From NCBI RefSeq assembly GCF_031458115.1, contig NZ_JAVDXV010000003.1, forward strand, positions 310,001 to 374,000: 64,000 nucleotides of DNA, in the 5' to 3' direction. Source of the stretch: Pelomonas asaccharophilus_A (lineage in GTDB: Bacteria; Pseudomonadota; Gammaproteobacteria; Burkholderiales; Burkholderiaceae_C). Below, one piece after another: positions 1 through 9,566 of the stretch (the stretch's first letter is position 1; each line of letters starts with the position of its first letter). The notes beneath the pieces were generated by a model. The model had not been told where the DNA came from. It worked only from the letters and a program-made list of their open reading frames with translations, and ran no database searches. The position numbers were made by a program, and so were the translations under genes.

Positions 1-895
1 CAACGTCGATGCGCTGCGCGCCGACCTGGCCCGCGCCGAGGTCGAGGCCAAGCAGCAGACCGCCGCGCTGCAGAGCGCCTACGAGAACGCCCGCATCGAC
101 CAGCAGACCGCGCAGAACGACCTGGCCCGCCAGACGCAGGCCTTCGAGGCCGGCGCCACCGCGCGCATGCAGGTGGAGCGTGCGCAGGACGCGCTGGCCA
201 AGGCCAAGCTGGCGCTGGACCAGGCGCGCGACCTGCGCGGCCTGAAGACCGACAGCCTGAAGCTGGACGTGCAGGCCAAGCAAAGCGCGCTGGCGCGCCA
301 GCAGCTGCTGGCGGCCGACCTGGAGCGCCAGGTGGCCGAGCTGCAGGTGCGCTCGCCGGTGGACGGCCAAGTGGGCCAGCTGTTCATCGCCGACCGCACG
401 AACGTCGCGCGCGATGCCCGGCTGCTGTCGGTCATCGACCTGTCGGCGCTGGAGGTGCAGATGCAAGTGGCCGAGAGCTTCGCCCGCGAGCTGCAGCCCG
501 GCATGCCCGGCGAGATCAGCGGCAACGGCCAGCGCTGGAACGGGCTGGTCAGCTCGGTGTCGCCCGAGGTGGTCAACGGCGAGGTGGCCGCGCGGCTGCG
601 CTTCGACGGGCAGCAGCCCGAGCAGCTGCGCCAGAACCAGCGCCTGTCGGTGCGCGTGCTGCTGGACAAGCGCGACAAGGTGCTGGGCGTCGCGCGCGGC
701 AGCTTCGTCGACGAGGGCGGCGGCAGCTTCGCCTACGTGATGCGCGGCGGCGTGGCCGAGAAGGTCGCGATCAAGCTGGGCGCGCGCTCGCTGGAGCGGG
801 TCGAGGTGCTGTCGGGCCTGGCGGCCGGCGACCGCGTCGTCATCTCCGGCGCCGAAAACTTCAAGGGCGCGGATCGCGTGCTCGTTGCGGATTGA
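1..895 (+). CDS. Periplasmic adaptor (HlyD/MacA-like membrane fusion protein), 5' partial
   Basis: C-terminal ~297 residues of a membrane fusion protein that would link an inner-membrane transporter to a TolC-type channel. The open frame runs in from the window edge. It begins with a long Ala/Gln/Glu/Arg-rich alpha-helical hairpin (to about residue 110). A lipoyl-like segment follows (RSPVDGQVGQLFIADRTNVA), then beta-barrel and membrane-proximal parts ending in AGDRVVISGAENFKGADRV, typical of the family. The ABC ATPase, TolC-like protein and two MacB-type permeases downstream fit a MacAB-TolC-type exporter, although a ~740 bp repeat-rich gap lies between. The substrate cannot be read from the sequence. 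The N-terminus and signal/anchor are outside the window. Confidence 0.9.
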   Translation, partial: NVDALRADLARAEVEAKQQTAALQSAYENARIDQQTAQNDLARQTQAFEAGATARMQVERAQDALAKAKLALDQARDLRGLKTDSLKLDVQAKQSALARQQLLAADLERQVAELQVRSPVDGQVGQLFIADRTNVARDARLLSVIDLSALEVQMQVAESFARELQPGMPGEISGNGQRWNGLVSSVSPEVVNGEVAARLRFDGQQPEQLRQNQRLSVRVLLDKRDKVLGVARGSFVDEGGGSFAYVMRGGVAEKVAIKLGARSLERVEVLSGLAAGDRVVISGAENFKGADRVLVAD

Positions 896-937
896 GGCCG
901 TTGATGGATGCCTTCTCGACACGTGCGGCTCTTCGTG

Positions 938-1568
938 AGATTGCCGGGAGTCCCGCCCGGCAGCGGGGTAACTTCCTTTTGCGGGGCCAAGAGAAAGTCA
1001 CCAAAGAAAAGGCCCTGGACCGCACACCAGCACCACGTGCGCGAGCTGAGCCGTACAACAGCCGACAGCAGCCTGCACAGATGCGAACCGCTGCGCTCTC
1101 GCGCCTGACTTGTCACGAGCAACATCCAAGGCCTCACCTGACCGTCCGACGCGCGGCTGCACGCCGTGCTCACCAGAACAGCCCCATGCAGCGTCGCTCG
1201 GGCGACGCGACGGCCTGCGTAGGTTGGGGTGAGGTTCGCGAACCCCAACATGCCTCGCGACGCCCGACGTTGGGGTTGGCACCCCAACCTACGCGTCGCC
1301 CCAGCGACGCTGCATTCGCGGCATTTCTTGATGAGCCCGGCGTGCAGCCGGCGTTAAGCGGCGTGAAGGTGCGATCAGTGCTGGTCGTCATAGGGACAGC
1401 CGCGAGAGCGCAGCGGGTCGTGTCTAGGCGCAAAGCCGCCGGCCGTTTTCGGGCGCCGCTGTTGGCGGCGCCGCGATGGGATGCGGTTCAGCGCCTCTTC
1501 TTTGGTGACTTTCTTCTGGCGCCGCAGAAGAAAGTTACCCCGCCGCCGGGCGGGACTCCCGGCAATCT
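938..1568. repeat. Composite inverted repeat filling the 741 bp gap between adaptor and ATPase genes
   Basis: No gene is credible in 896-1636. Outer arms at 938-1024 and 1482-1568 (87 bp each) are inverted copies at roughly 90% identity by eye; each contains AGTCCCGCCCGGC and AAAGTCACCAAAGAA. Inside lies a second inverted repeat: GCGTAGGTTGGGGT at 1217-1230 pairs perfectly with 1281-1294, flanked by 19 bp arms at 1188-1206 and 1295-1313 with one mismatch. A weaker inverted match around CGCTGCGCTCTCGCG lies between the two. Translations of the arms give peptides such as KVTKEKAL, which look like spurious ORFs over repeats. It resembles a REP/MITE-type non-coding repeat; origin is inferred. Confidence 0.8.
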
Positions 1569-1636
1569 GGCCGCGCACCCGCTGCATCGATAACGCAACC
1601 GTCAAACGCAACAACAAGCCAAAGCAAGGACACCCC

Positions 1637-2332
<696 letters not shown>

Positions 2333-2339
2333 CCACACG

Positions 2340-3611
2340 ATGCGAGTTCCCTTCATCGTCCTCGCGCTGCTGGCCGCCACCGCGGCCCGCGCCGACGACC
2401 TGCTGCAGGTCTGGGCCCAGGCCCGCGCGGCCGACCCTCTGCTGCGCCAGGCCGCCGCGTTGACCGGCGCGCAGGACGCCAGCGCCCGCGAGGCCCGTGC
2501 CGCGTTGCTGCCGCAATGGCGATTGCAGAGCAGCGAGCTGCGCGAGAGCGGCGGCGCACGCTGGAACGTCACGACCAGCAGCGTCAGCCAGACGCTGGTC
2601 GACCTGGCCGCGCTGCGCGAATGGGATGCCAGCCGCAGCCTCGCGTCGGCGCAGTCCGCCCGCCTGATCGCCGCCGAGCAAGCCGCGCGCGAGCGCGTGG
2701 CCGAGGCCTATTTCGGCCTGCTGTCGGCCCAGGCCCAGCTGGCCACCGCGCGCGCCAACGAGGACGCCTTCGACCGCCAGGTGCGTGAGGCCGAGACGCG
2801 CTTCAAGTCCGGCCTGTCGGCGCAGGTCGAGGCCGATCAGTCGCGCGCCTACCGCGAGCTGGCCCGCACGACCACGCTGGCTGCCGAGGCCCAGCTGGCA
2901 GATGCGCGCGAGTCGCTGGCGCAACTGACCGGTACCTCCGCACCGACGCTGCAGCCGCTGCGCGCCACGCTGGCGGCCCAGACGCTGCCCGATGACGCCG
3001 AGGCCTGGGGGCAGCGCGCGCTGCAGGCCAACCCCGAGCTGCAGGCGCTGCAGCTGGAGGTGCAGGCGAGCGAGCAACGCATCTCGTCCGCCCGTGCCGG
3101 CCACCTGCCCACGCTGAGCCTGGGTGTGGACACGCAGCGCCAGCGCGGCGATGGCGTGCCGCTGTCTGACGCCGGCCGCACGCCCACGCAGGTGGCGCTG
3201 CGGCTGACGGTGCCGCTGTTCGCCGGCGGCGCCACCAGCGCCGCGGCCGACCGTGCCGGCTTCCAGCGCGAAGCGGCCCGCGAGCAGCTCGAAGCCGGCC
3301 GCCGCGCCGTGCTGCGCGAGGTGCGTGGCCGCCACCTGGCCGTGGGCCAGGGCGAGGCCCAGCTGCGCGCGACCGAGGCCGCCGTGGCCGCCGCGCAGCG
3401 CGCGCTGGACGCCACGCGCACCGGCCTGACGCTGGGCACGCGCTCCACCACCGACCTGCTGCTCGCCATCCAGACGCTGGCCGGCGCGCAGAACGCACAG
3501 ACCCAGGCCCGCCACCGCCATGTGCTGGCGCTGCTGTCGCTGCACCAGGCCGCCGGTTCGCTGGGCGACACCGAACTGGCCGCCGTCAACGCTCTTCTGG
3601 AGACACGCTGA
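2340..3611 (+). CDS. TolC-family outer membrane channel protein
   Basis: A 423-residue protein with signal peptide (MRVPFIVLALLAATAARADD) and two related halves of long Ala/Arg/Gln-rich helices, as expected of the trimeric TolC barrel plus periplasmic coiled-coil tunnel. It should be the outer-membrane exit duct of this exporter. Segments such as RVAEAYFGLLSAQAQL and the PLFAGGATS motif before the second coiled coil are characteristic. It follows the ATPase by 7 bp and its TGA overlaps the next ATG (TGATG), implying one transcript and translational coupling. Confidence 0.92.
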   Translation: MRVPFIVLALLAATAARADDLLQVWAQARAADPLLRQAAALTGAQDASAREARAALLPQWRLQSSELRESGGARWNVTTSSVSQTLVDLAALREWDASRSLASAQSARLIAAEQAARERVAEAYFGLLSAQAQLATARANEDAFDRQVREAETRFKSGLSAQVEADQSRAYRELARTTTLAAEAQLADARESLAQLTGTSAPTLQPLRATLAAQTLPDDAEAWGQRALQANPELQALQLEVQASEQRISSARAGHLPTLSLGVDTQRQRGDGVPLSDAGRTPTQVALRLTVPLFAGGATSAAADRAGFQREAAREQLEAGRRAVLREVRGRHLAVGQGEAQLRATEAAVAAAQRALDATRTGLTLGTRSTTDLLLAIQTLAGAQNAQTQARHRHVLALLSLHQAAGSLGDTELAAVNALLETR

Positions 3612-4918
3612 TGTTTCTGCATTACCTCGAACTCGCCTGGCGCAACATCCTGGCCTACAAGGGCCTGTCGGCGCTGATGGTGCTGGCGCTGGCGCTGGGC
3701 ATAGGCGCCTGCATGACCACGCTGACCGTCTATCACGTACTGTCCGGCGACCCGATTCCGCACAAGAGCCAGCGGCTGTTCAACGTGCAGCTGGATGCGG
3801 CCGACATGGTGGGCTGGAAGGCGGGCGAAGAGCCCACCTTCGACCTGACCCGCTTCGATGCGACGGCGCTGCTGCGCGACAAGAAGGCCATGCGCCAGTC
3901 CATGTCCAGCGGCTTCAACACGGCCGTGTCGCTGCCCGATGCGCAGATCAAGCCCACGTTCTCCAGCGTGCGCTACACGTCGGCCGACTTCTTCGCGATG
4001 TTCGACGCGCCCTGGCAGCACGGCGGCGGTTGGAACGCGGCCGACGACGAGGCCGAGGCGCGCGTGGCCGTGCTGTCGGCGGCTCTGAACGAGAAGCTGT
4101 TCGGCGGCGCCAACAGCGTGGGCCGCGAGGTCATCGTGCGCGGCCAGACGCTGCGCGTCATCGGCGTGCTGCGGCCCTGGAAGGTACAGCCGCACTTCTG
4201 GGACCTGACGCTGGGCAGCTACACCGAGACCGAGGACTTCTACCTGCCGTTCTCCACCGCGATGGCGCTGAAGATGGGCCACTGGGGCAACATGGACTGC
4301 TGGGCCCGCGGCGCCGGCACCGGCAGCTCGCTGGACCTGGCGGCCAGCTGCTCGTGGATCCAGTACTGGGTCGAATTCGAGAAGCCCGAGGATGCCGCGG
4401 CCTACCGCGACTACCTGGTCGCCTACTCCGAGGCGCAACGCAAGGCCGGCCGTTTCGAGCGCCCGACCAATGTGCGGCTGCGCAACGTGATGGATTGGCT
4501 GGGCGCGCAGAAGGTGCTGCCGGCCGACGTGAGGCTGCAGACCTGGCTGGCCTTCGGCTTCCTGGCGGTCTGCATCGTCAACATGGTGGGCCTGCTGCTG
4601 GCCAAGACGCTGCGGCGCAGCGGCGAGATCGGCGTGCGCCGCGCTTTGGGCGCCACGCGGGCCGACATCTTTAGGCAGTTCGTCGTCGAGGCCGGCGTGC
4701 TGGGCCTGGCCGGTGCCGTACTGGGTCTGCTGCTGGCGCAGGGCGGCCTGTGGCTGGTGCGCCAGAGCCCCAACGACTACGCCCGTCTGGCCGAACTTGA
4801 CGCGTCCATGCTGGCGCTGACGCTGGGCCTGGCTCTGTTGGCCAGCCTGCTGGCGGGCCTGCTGCCGGCCTGGCGTGCGGCGCTGGTGACCCCGGCTGTT
4901 CAGCTCAAGGTGCAGTGA
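3611..4918 (+). CDS. ABC transporter permease, MacB/FtsX type (first of pair)
   Basis: A 435-residue inner-membrane protein: N-terminal transmembrane helix (about 20-40, LSALMVLALALGIGACM), a large periplasmic MacB-PCD-like domain, then three C-terminal helices. The FtsX-type cytoplasmic stretch KTLRRSGEIGVRRALGATRADI precedes the penultimate helix. In this family the protein does not pump across the membrane but couples ATP hydrolysis to periplasmic movements driving the adaptor/TolC duct. It overlaps the preceding stop by 1 bp and the following gene in the same way. A separate second permease follows, so the complex is probably a heterodimer. Confidence 0.9.
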   Translation: MFLHYLELAWRNILAYKGLSALMVLALALGIGACMTTLTVYHVLSGDPIPHKSQRLFNVQLDAADMVGWKAGEEPTFDLTRFDATALLRDKKAMRQSMSSGFNTAVSLPDAQIKPTFSSVRYTSADFFAMFDAPWQHGGGWNAADDEAEARVAVLSAALNEKLFGGANSVGREVIVRGQTLRVIGVLRPWKVQPHFWDLTLGSYTETEDFYLPFSTAMALKMGHWGNMDCWARGAGTGSSLDLAASCSWIQYWVEFEKPEDAAAYRDYLVAYSEAQRKAGRFERPTNVRLRNVMDWLGAQKVLPADVRLQTWLAFGFLAVCIVNMVGLLLAKTLRRSGEIGVRRALGATRADIFRQFVVEAGVLGLAGAVLGLLLAQGGLWLVRQSPNDYARLAELDASMLALTLGLALLASLLAGLLPAWRAALVTPAVQLKVQ

Positions 4919-6141
4919 TGATGAAAGACCTCTTCCCCATCCTCTCCACGCTGCGCCGCCACAAGATCGCGGCCGGCCTCATCGTGCTGGAGGTGGCGCT
5001 GACCTGCGCCATCGTCACCAACGCGCTGCACCTGATCCAGACCCGCGTCGACGCGCTGCAGACTGACAGCGGCATGGCCGAGTCCGAGATCGCCGTGCTG
5101 ACGCTGCGCGGCAGCAAGCCGCTGGCGCCGGAGCGGGTCGCCACCGTCATCGGCGAGGACCTGGCGCGGCTGCGCGCGCTGCCCGGGCTGAAGTCGGTCA
5201 CGGTGGTCAACCAGATTGCCTACGGCAACAACAGCAACAACAGCGGCGTGTCGCTGGAGCCGGACAGCAAGGGCCTGCGCGTGTCCGCGGCCCAGTACGC
5301 ATCCGACGACCACATGCTGGCGACCTTCGGCGTGCGCCTGGTGGAGGGCCGCAACTTCACGGCCGAGGAGGTGCTGGACAACTTCAAGGTGTTCAGCGTC
5401 GCCGAGCCCAAGATCGGCCAGCTCATCGTCAACAAGATCATGGCCGAGCGGCTGTTCCCGGGCCAGTCCGCCGTGGGCAAGACGGTCTACGTGTTCGGCA
5501 ACTCGCCGTCGACCATCATCGGCGTCGTCGACACGCTGACGCACACGCAGCTGCACCGGGCGCGCGGCAACGGCGCGGGCGCCGCGATGATCCTGCCGCT
5601 GCGTGGCGGCGGCTCCTACGTGATCCGCGCCGAACCCGGTCAGCTCAACCAGCAGATCAAGGCCGTGACGGCCGCGCTGGAGTCCGCGGATCCCAGCCGC
5701 GTCGTCACCGAGGCGCGCACGCTGACCGAGATGCGCACCCGCTTCTACGCGCAGGACCGCGCGATGGCCTGGCTGATGGGCGGCGTCTGCGTGGCGCTGC
5801 TGCTGGTGACGGCCATGGGCATCGTGGGCCTGGCCAGCTTCTGGGTGCAGCAGCGCACCCGCATGATCGGTACGCGCCGCGCTCTGGGCGCCACCGAGCA
5901 GCAGATCCGCCGCTACTTCCAGCTCGAGAACCTGCTGCTGACGACCACCGGCATTCTCATCGGCACGGCCGGCGCCGTGGGCCTGGGCCAGCTGTTGATG
6001 CAGAGCTACGAGCTTCCGCGTTTGCCCTGGGCCTATCTGCCCGCCGGCGCCCTATCGTTGTGGCTGCTGGGGCAGGTGGCCGTCTGGGTGCCGGCCCGGC
6101 GCGCTGCGCGGCTGTCGCCCGTAGCTGCGCTGAGGAGTTGA
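4918..6141 (+). CDS. ABC transporter permease, MacB/FtsX type (second of pair)
   Basis: About 407 residues with the same plan as its neighbour: N-terminal helix (IAAGLIVLEVALTCAIVTNA), periplasmic domain, three C-terminal helices, and the family stretch RTRMIGTRRALGATEQQIRRY. The two permeases are diverged paralogues, suggesting a heterodimeric transporter with the 1637 ATPase. GTG 4915, ATG 4918 and ATG 4921 are all possible starts; 4918 gives the TGATG coupling seen in the preceding pair. Last gene of the exporter operon; a dispersed repeat begins 3 bp after its stop codon. Confidence 0.9.
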   Translation: MMKDLFPILSTLRRHKIAAGLIVLEVALTCAIVTNALHLIQTRVDALQTDSGMAESEIAVLTLRGSKPLAPERVATVIGEDLARLRALPGLKSVTVVNQIAYGNNSNNSGVSLEPDSKGLRVSAAQYASDDHMLATFGVRLVEGRNFTAEEVLDNFKVFSVAEPKIGQLIVNKIMAERLFPGQSAVGKTVYVFGNSPSTIIGVVDTLTHTQLHRARGNGAGAAMILPLRGGGSYVIRAEPGQLNQQIKAVTAALESADPSRVVTEARTLTEMRTRFYAQDRAMAWLMGGVCVALLLVTAMGIVGLASFWVQQRTRMIGTRRALGATEQQIRRYFQLENLLLTTTGILIGTAGAVGLGQLLMQSYELPRLPWAYLPAGALSLWLLGQVAVWVPARRAARLSPVAALRS

Positions 6142-6143
6142 GG

Positions 6144-6276
6144 CCCCTCGCCCAGTCCGCCCTGCTGAACGCGGGCAGGCCTGGTGGGTCCCCCGGGGGG
6201 ACGGCGATGCGTGCGGCATTGAGCCGCGCGCACATCGTCCGGCGGGCCGGCTTGGGGCGGCCCGGCGCTCGGCCCG
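6144..6276. repeat. Dispersed intergenic repeat, copy 1
   Basis: A 133 bp segment that recurs at 39269-39402 in the same orientation. Shared blocks include GGGGACGGCGATGC, GCGGCATTG and GCCGGCTTGGGGCGGCCC. The centre holds a short palindrome (GTCCCCCGGGGGGAC). Both copies lie directly after a coding region and contain no plausible gene, so this looks like a genome-wide REP/ERIC-style repeat. Only two copies are visible here. Confidence 0.8.
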
Positions 6277-6306
6277 GAATACGGGGGATTGAAAGAGGGG
6301 GAAGGT

Positions 6307-7206
6307 ATGGGGTCCAAGCTGTTGAAGCGGCTGCTGCTGGCCGCAGGCGTCTTGTTGCTGCTGGCCGTTGCGGTCGCCGTGGCGGGCTGGCTGATGGCCG
6401 ACCGCAAGATGGCGCGGCGGGTGGACGTGGCCATCGCGCCGCTGACGCTGCCCACCGACGCCGCCGCGCTGGAACGCGGCCGCTACCTGTTCCATTCGCG
6501 CGGCTGCGCCGAATGCCATGGCGCCGATGGCGGTGGCCGCAAGGTCATCGATGCCGGCGGCATGCTGGTCGTCGCGCCCAACCTGACGCCGGCCGGCGTG
6601 ACCGCCCGCTATGGCGTGGAGGACTGGGTGCGGGCCATCCGGCACGGCCTCAAGCCCGATGGCCGACCGCTGATCATCATGCCCAGCGAGGACTACAACC
6701 GCTTCACCGATGCCGATACCGCCGCGCTGGTGGCGCATGCGAAGCAGCTGCCGGCCGTCACGCCCGGCGAGCGCACCGTCATCCAGCTGCCGCCGCCGGT
6801 GCGCGTGCTGTACGGCCTGGGGCTGATCAAGGACGCTGCCGCCAAGATCGACCATGGCCTGGCGCCGTCCGCGCCGGTGCCCGAGGGCGTCACGGTCGAG
6901 CATGGCCGCTATGTGGCGCAGATGTGCGTGGGCTGCCATGGCGAAGGCTTTGGCGGCGGCAAGGTGCCCGGCGGCCCGCCGGACTGGCCGGCCGCGGCCA
7001 ACCTGACGCCCGGCAAAGGCAGCGCGATGCCGCGCTATGCCAACGCCGACGCCTTCGTCGCGATGATGAAGAGCGGCAAGCGGCCGGACGGCGCGGCCAT
7101 CGCGGTCATGCCGTTCCAGTCTCTGGCGCAGATGAGCGACGTGGACCTGCGCGGCCTGCACGCCTATCTCGTCACGCTGCCGGCGCGCGATTTCGGCGCA
7201 CGCTGA
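6307..7206 (+). CDS. Diheme cytochrome c, membrane-anchored
   Basis: A 299-residue periplasmic electron carrier anchored by an N-terminal helix (about 9-30, Leu/Val/Ala-rich). Two c-type haem motifs are visible: CAECH at 67-71 and CVGCH at 207-211, each in a cytochrome c domain. Methionines in MPSED and MPFQS are possible axial ligands. This two-domain layout resembles cytochrome subunits of periplasmic alcohol/aldehyde-type dehydrogenases, but no dehydrogenase subunit lies beside it, so the partner is unknown. The frame extends to TTG 6289, but ATG 6307 with GGGGGAAGG just upstream is the better start. Confidence 0.9.
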   Translation: MGSKLLKRLLLAAGVLLLLAVAVAVAGWLMADRKMARRVDVAIAPLTLPTDAAALERGRYLFHSRGCAECHGADGGGRKVIDAGGMLVVAPNLTPAGVTARYGVEDWVRAIRHGLKPDGRPLIIMPSEDYNRFTDADTAALVAHAKQLPAVTPGERTVIQLPPPVRVLYGLGLIKDAAAKIDHGLAPSAPVPEGVTVEHGRYVAQMCVGCHGEGFGGGKVPGGPPDWPAAANLTPGKGSAMPRYANADAFVAMMKSGKRPDGAAIAVMPFQSLAQMSDVDLRGLHAYLVTLPARDFGAR

Positions 7207-7218
7207 CTCCTGGCACGG

Positions 7219-7241
7219 GCCAGGGATTTGCCGGCCCTGGC
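7219..7241 (+). terminator. Possible hairpin after cytochrome gene
   Basis: GCCAGGG (7219-7225) pairs with CCCTGGC (7235-7241) across a 9-base loop, 12 bp after the cytochrome stop. No T-run follows, so a Rho-independent terminator is doubtful. It could equally affect the leader of the hydrolase gene starting at 7253. Confidence 0.3.
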
Positions 7242-7252
7242 ACCATGGGCGC

Positions 7253-8116
7253 ATGAGTCGTACCGTTTCGCTTCGCCGGCTGGCCGGCATCGCCGCGCTG
7301 GGGGCCGCCGTGCTGGGGCTGCAGGCCGGTTGTACGTCGCTGGACGAGCGCCAGCGCGGCTGGATCTTCCAGCCCGGTGACCGCACCTGGTCGGGCGGCC
7401 TGGCCGCGGCCCAGGGCATGGAAGACGTCTGGATCCCGTTCCAGAGCCGCCTGGACGAATCGCGAGGCGCCGACGTGCGCCTGCACGGTCTGTGGCTGCC
7501 GCAGCCCGACCCCAAGGCCCCCGTGCTGCTGTACCTGCACGGCGCGCGCTACGACGTGCGCGGCAGCGCGCCGCGCATGCGCCGCATGCACGAGCTGGGT
7601 TTCGCGGTGCTGGGCGTGGACTACCGCGGCTTCGGCAAGAGCACGGCCGGCCTGCCGTCCGAGGCCATGGCCGCCGAGGATGCGCGCGCGGCCTGGGACT
7701 GGGTCGCGCAGCAGCACCCCGGCGCGCGCCGCTTCATCTTCGGCCACTCGCTGGGCGGCGCCATCGCCGTGAACCTGGCCAGCCAGGTGGGCGACGAGGC
7801 CGGCCTCATCGTCGAGGGCAGCTTCACGTCCATCCCCGATGTCGTCAGCACCTTCCGCTGGGGCTGGCTGCCGGTGTCGCCGCTGATCACGCAGCGCTTC
7901 GACGCCGCGTCACGCGTGGCCGAGGTCGGCTCGCCGCTGCTGGTGGTGCACGGCAGCCGCGACACGCTGATTCCGCATCACCTGGGCCAGCAGCTGTACG
8001 AGCGTGCGAGGGAGCCCAAGCGCTTCGTGCTGGTGGAGGGGGGCTCGCACCACAACACCAACTCGGTGGGGCAAGGGCAGTACCGAGAGGCTTTGAACGA
8101 CCTTTTCGGGCTCTAG
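7253..8116 (+). CDS. Alpha/beta-hydrolase lipoprotein
   Basis: A 287-residue predicted lipoprotein: the signal peptide ends in the lipobox LQAGC (Cys27), followed by an alpha/beta-hydrolase fold. The oxyanion strand YLHGARYD, nucleophile elbow GHSLGG (catalytic Ser), an acid in VVHGSRDTLIP and a final His in EGGSHHN complete a plausible triad. It resembles the serine aminopeptidase/acylglycerol lipase (BEM46-like) group of envelope hydrolases; the substrate is unknown. It is transcribed toward the DUF6279 gene, with stop codons only 5 bp apart. Confidence 0.88.
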   Translation: MSRTVSLRRLAGIAALGAAVLGLQAGCTSLDERQRGWIFQPGDRTWSGGLAAAQGMEDVWIPFQSRLDESRGADVRLHGLWLPQPDPKAPVLLYLHGARYDVRGSAPRMRRMHELGFAVLGVDYRGFGKSTAGLPSEAMAAEDARAAWDWVAQQHPGARRFIFGHSLGGAIAVNLASQVGDEAGLIVEGSFTSIPDVVSTFRWGWLPVSPLITQRFDAASRVAEVGSPLLVVHGSRDTLIPHHLGQQLYERAREPKRFVLVEGGSHHNTNSVGQGQYREALNDLFGL

Positions 8117-8121
8117 CAGCC

Positions 8122-8949
8122 TCAGCCGCCCGCCTGCAATGTGCGCAGGTCGTTCTCCCACTTGGTCCAGTGCTGATGCACTTCCTGGCGCTGCTGGGCA
8201 TCCAGCCCGTTCAGCACCTTCAGCACGCCAGTGATCACCTGCTCGCGATAGGCCTGCTCGGCCGGCTGCGGCTGCAGGTTGCGCATCAGCAGCGCGGTGC
8301 CGCCGGCCAGATCCTGGCGTGACCAGGCGCGCAGCGCGTCCAGCGTGTGGGCCTGGCGGGTGGCGCGGCCCTGGGCCATGGTCGTCAGGTCGAAGCGCCA
8401 GCTCGCGGCTTCGGCGCGGGCCTGGCGGCGCGTGGAGCGGTCGAGATCACCCACCCAGCGCTCCAGGTTGTTGGAGAAGCGCTTGCCGCGCTCCTCGGCG
8501 CCGTCCGGGCCGGCGTTCTTCTCGCGCCATTCCGTGGTCTTCTCGTCCATCTTCTTCTGCAGATGTGCCCACTGCTCGGGCCGCAGGCTGGCCAGCAGCG
8601 GCGCGGCCAGCGGTGCGGCCTGCTGCAGGCAGCGCTCGGCACTGGCGCGGGCGCCGCGCTCCAGCGCCAGCAGCTCGTCGCGGGTCACGCCGCCGTCCAG
8701 CGCCTGGTGTGCCTGCTTCAGCAGTGCCAGCCACTGCGGCAATTCTTCCCGGCGGTGCCAGGCCTGCCAGATCTGCAACTGGTCCTTCAGGCGCTGGCGC
8801 TGCGCGCCGTCCAGGTCGAAATAGCTGTTGGCCCACAGGCCGGCGGCCAGCGGCAGCTGCTGGTAGGCCAGTGTCAGGCTGGAGCAGCCGGCGATGACCG
8901 CCAGCAGGGCCAGGGACAGCAGGGCGGCGAGTCGTTTCAACGGGCGCAT
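8122..8949 (-). CDS. DUF6279 family lipoprotein
   Basis: A 275-residue protein with a lipoprotein signal (VIAGC, Cys22) and the family's characteristic opening AYQQLPLAAGLWANSYFDLDGAQRQRL. The rest is helical and rich in Gln, Arg, Trp and Ala. These proteins are common in Burkholderiales and other proteobacteria, and their role is unknown. It is preceded on the same strand by a small DUF6265-like gene about 90 bp away, possibly co-transcribed. ATG is at 8949. Confidence 0.85.
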   Translation of the reverse strand: MRPLKRLAALLSLALLAVIAGCSSLTLAYQQLPLAAGLWANSYFDLDGAQRQRLKDQLQIWQAWHRREELPQWLALLKQAHQALDGGVTRDELLALERGARASAERCLQQAAPLAAPLLASLRPEQWAHLQKKMDEKTTEWREKNAGPDGAEERGKRFSNNLERWVGDLDRSTRRQARAEAASWRFDLTTMAQGRATRQAHTLDALRAWSRQDLAGGTALLMRNLQPQPAEQAYREQVITGVLKVLNGLDAQQRQEVHQHWTKWENDLRTLQAGG

Positions 8950-9039
8950 GACGGCATCGTGGCAGGGTCGGCGCGCCTCGTGTGTCAGCGCAGGCGCCGA
9001 CCGCGCATGGCGTTGCCGCCGACCTGCATGGCTGCGCGC

Positions 9040-9504
9040 TCAGGGACAGGCCGTGCGCTGCATCGCGAAGTCGATGCCGCGGACCTTGCCATTGCGCTCG
9101 CCCTCGATGCGCGCCACCAGCTGGTCGGGCGCCATGCGGCGGTAGCTGACGCGCTGCGGGAAGTCGTGCGCGGTGTTCTCGAAGACGGCTTGCGCCTCGG
9201 CCTGGCGCGCCAGCTTGAACTCGGTGGGCGGGCGGCCTTGCGGTTGGGCGATGAAGCTCAGCCGGCCTTCGGCATCGGCGCGCAGCTGCATGAACTCGAA
9301 CTCGATGACGCGGCCGCCCTTGACGATGCGAGCCATTCCCAGCATCAGCCCGCCGGCCGGCGCCATCCACTGCTCCACGGAGCCGGCTTCGCGGCCGGTC
9401 TGGGTCCAGCAGCCGGCCATCCAGGCGACGGGCGCGAAAGGATCGGCCTGCGCGTGGCTCAGGGTCGCACAGGTGGCCAGCAGTAGGGCAAAAGGCAGCT
9501 TCAT
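9040..9504 (-). CDS. Small secreted DUF6265-like protein
   Basis: A 154-residue protein with a signal peptide (MKLPFALLLATCATLSHAQA). The mature part begins WMAGCWTQTGREAGSVEQW and contains MLGMARIVKGGRVIEFEFM and HDFPQRVSY. This matches the DUF6265 family of small lipocalin-like or beta-barrel periplasmic proteins of unknown role. The open frame reaches 9546, but the ATG at 9504 gives a clean signal peptide and is chosen. Confidence 0.83.
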   Translation of the reverse strand: MKLPFALLLATCATLSHAQADPFAPVAWMAGCWTQTGREAGSVEQWMAPAGGLMLGMARIVKGGRVIEFEFMQLRADAEGRLSFIAQPQGRPPTEFKLARQAEAQAVFENTAHDFPQRVSYRRMAPDQLVARIEGERNGKVRGIDFAMQRTACP

Positions 9505-9566
9505 GACGGCCGATTCTTGTGCCGCGCGGTTATCGTTGGCGCCCACGCTAACCCTTGGCCCCTCCT

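Noticed and set aside
1481..1636. Longer N-terminus of the ABC ATPase
   Set aside because: The extra 52 codons lie within the repeat arm; ATG 1637 has a ribosome site and the normal family start.
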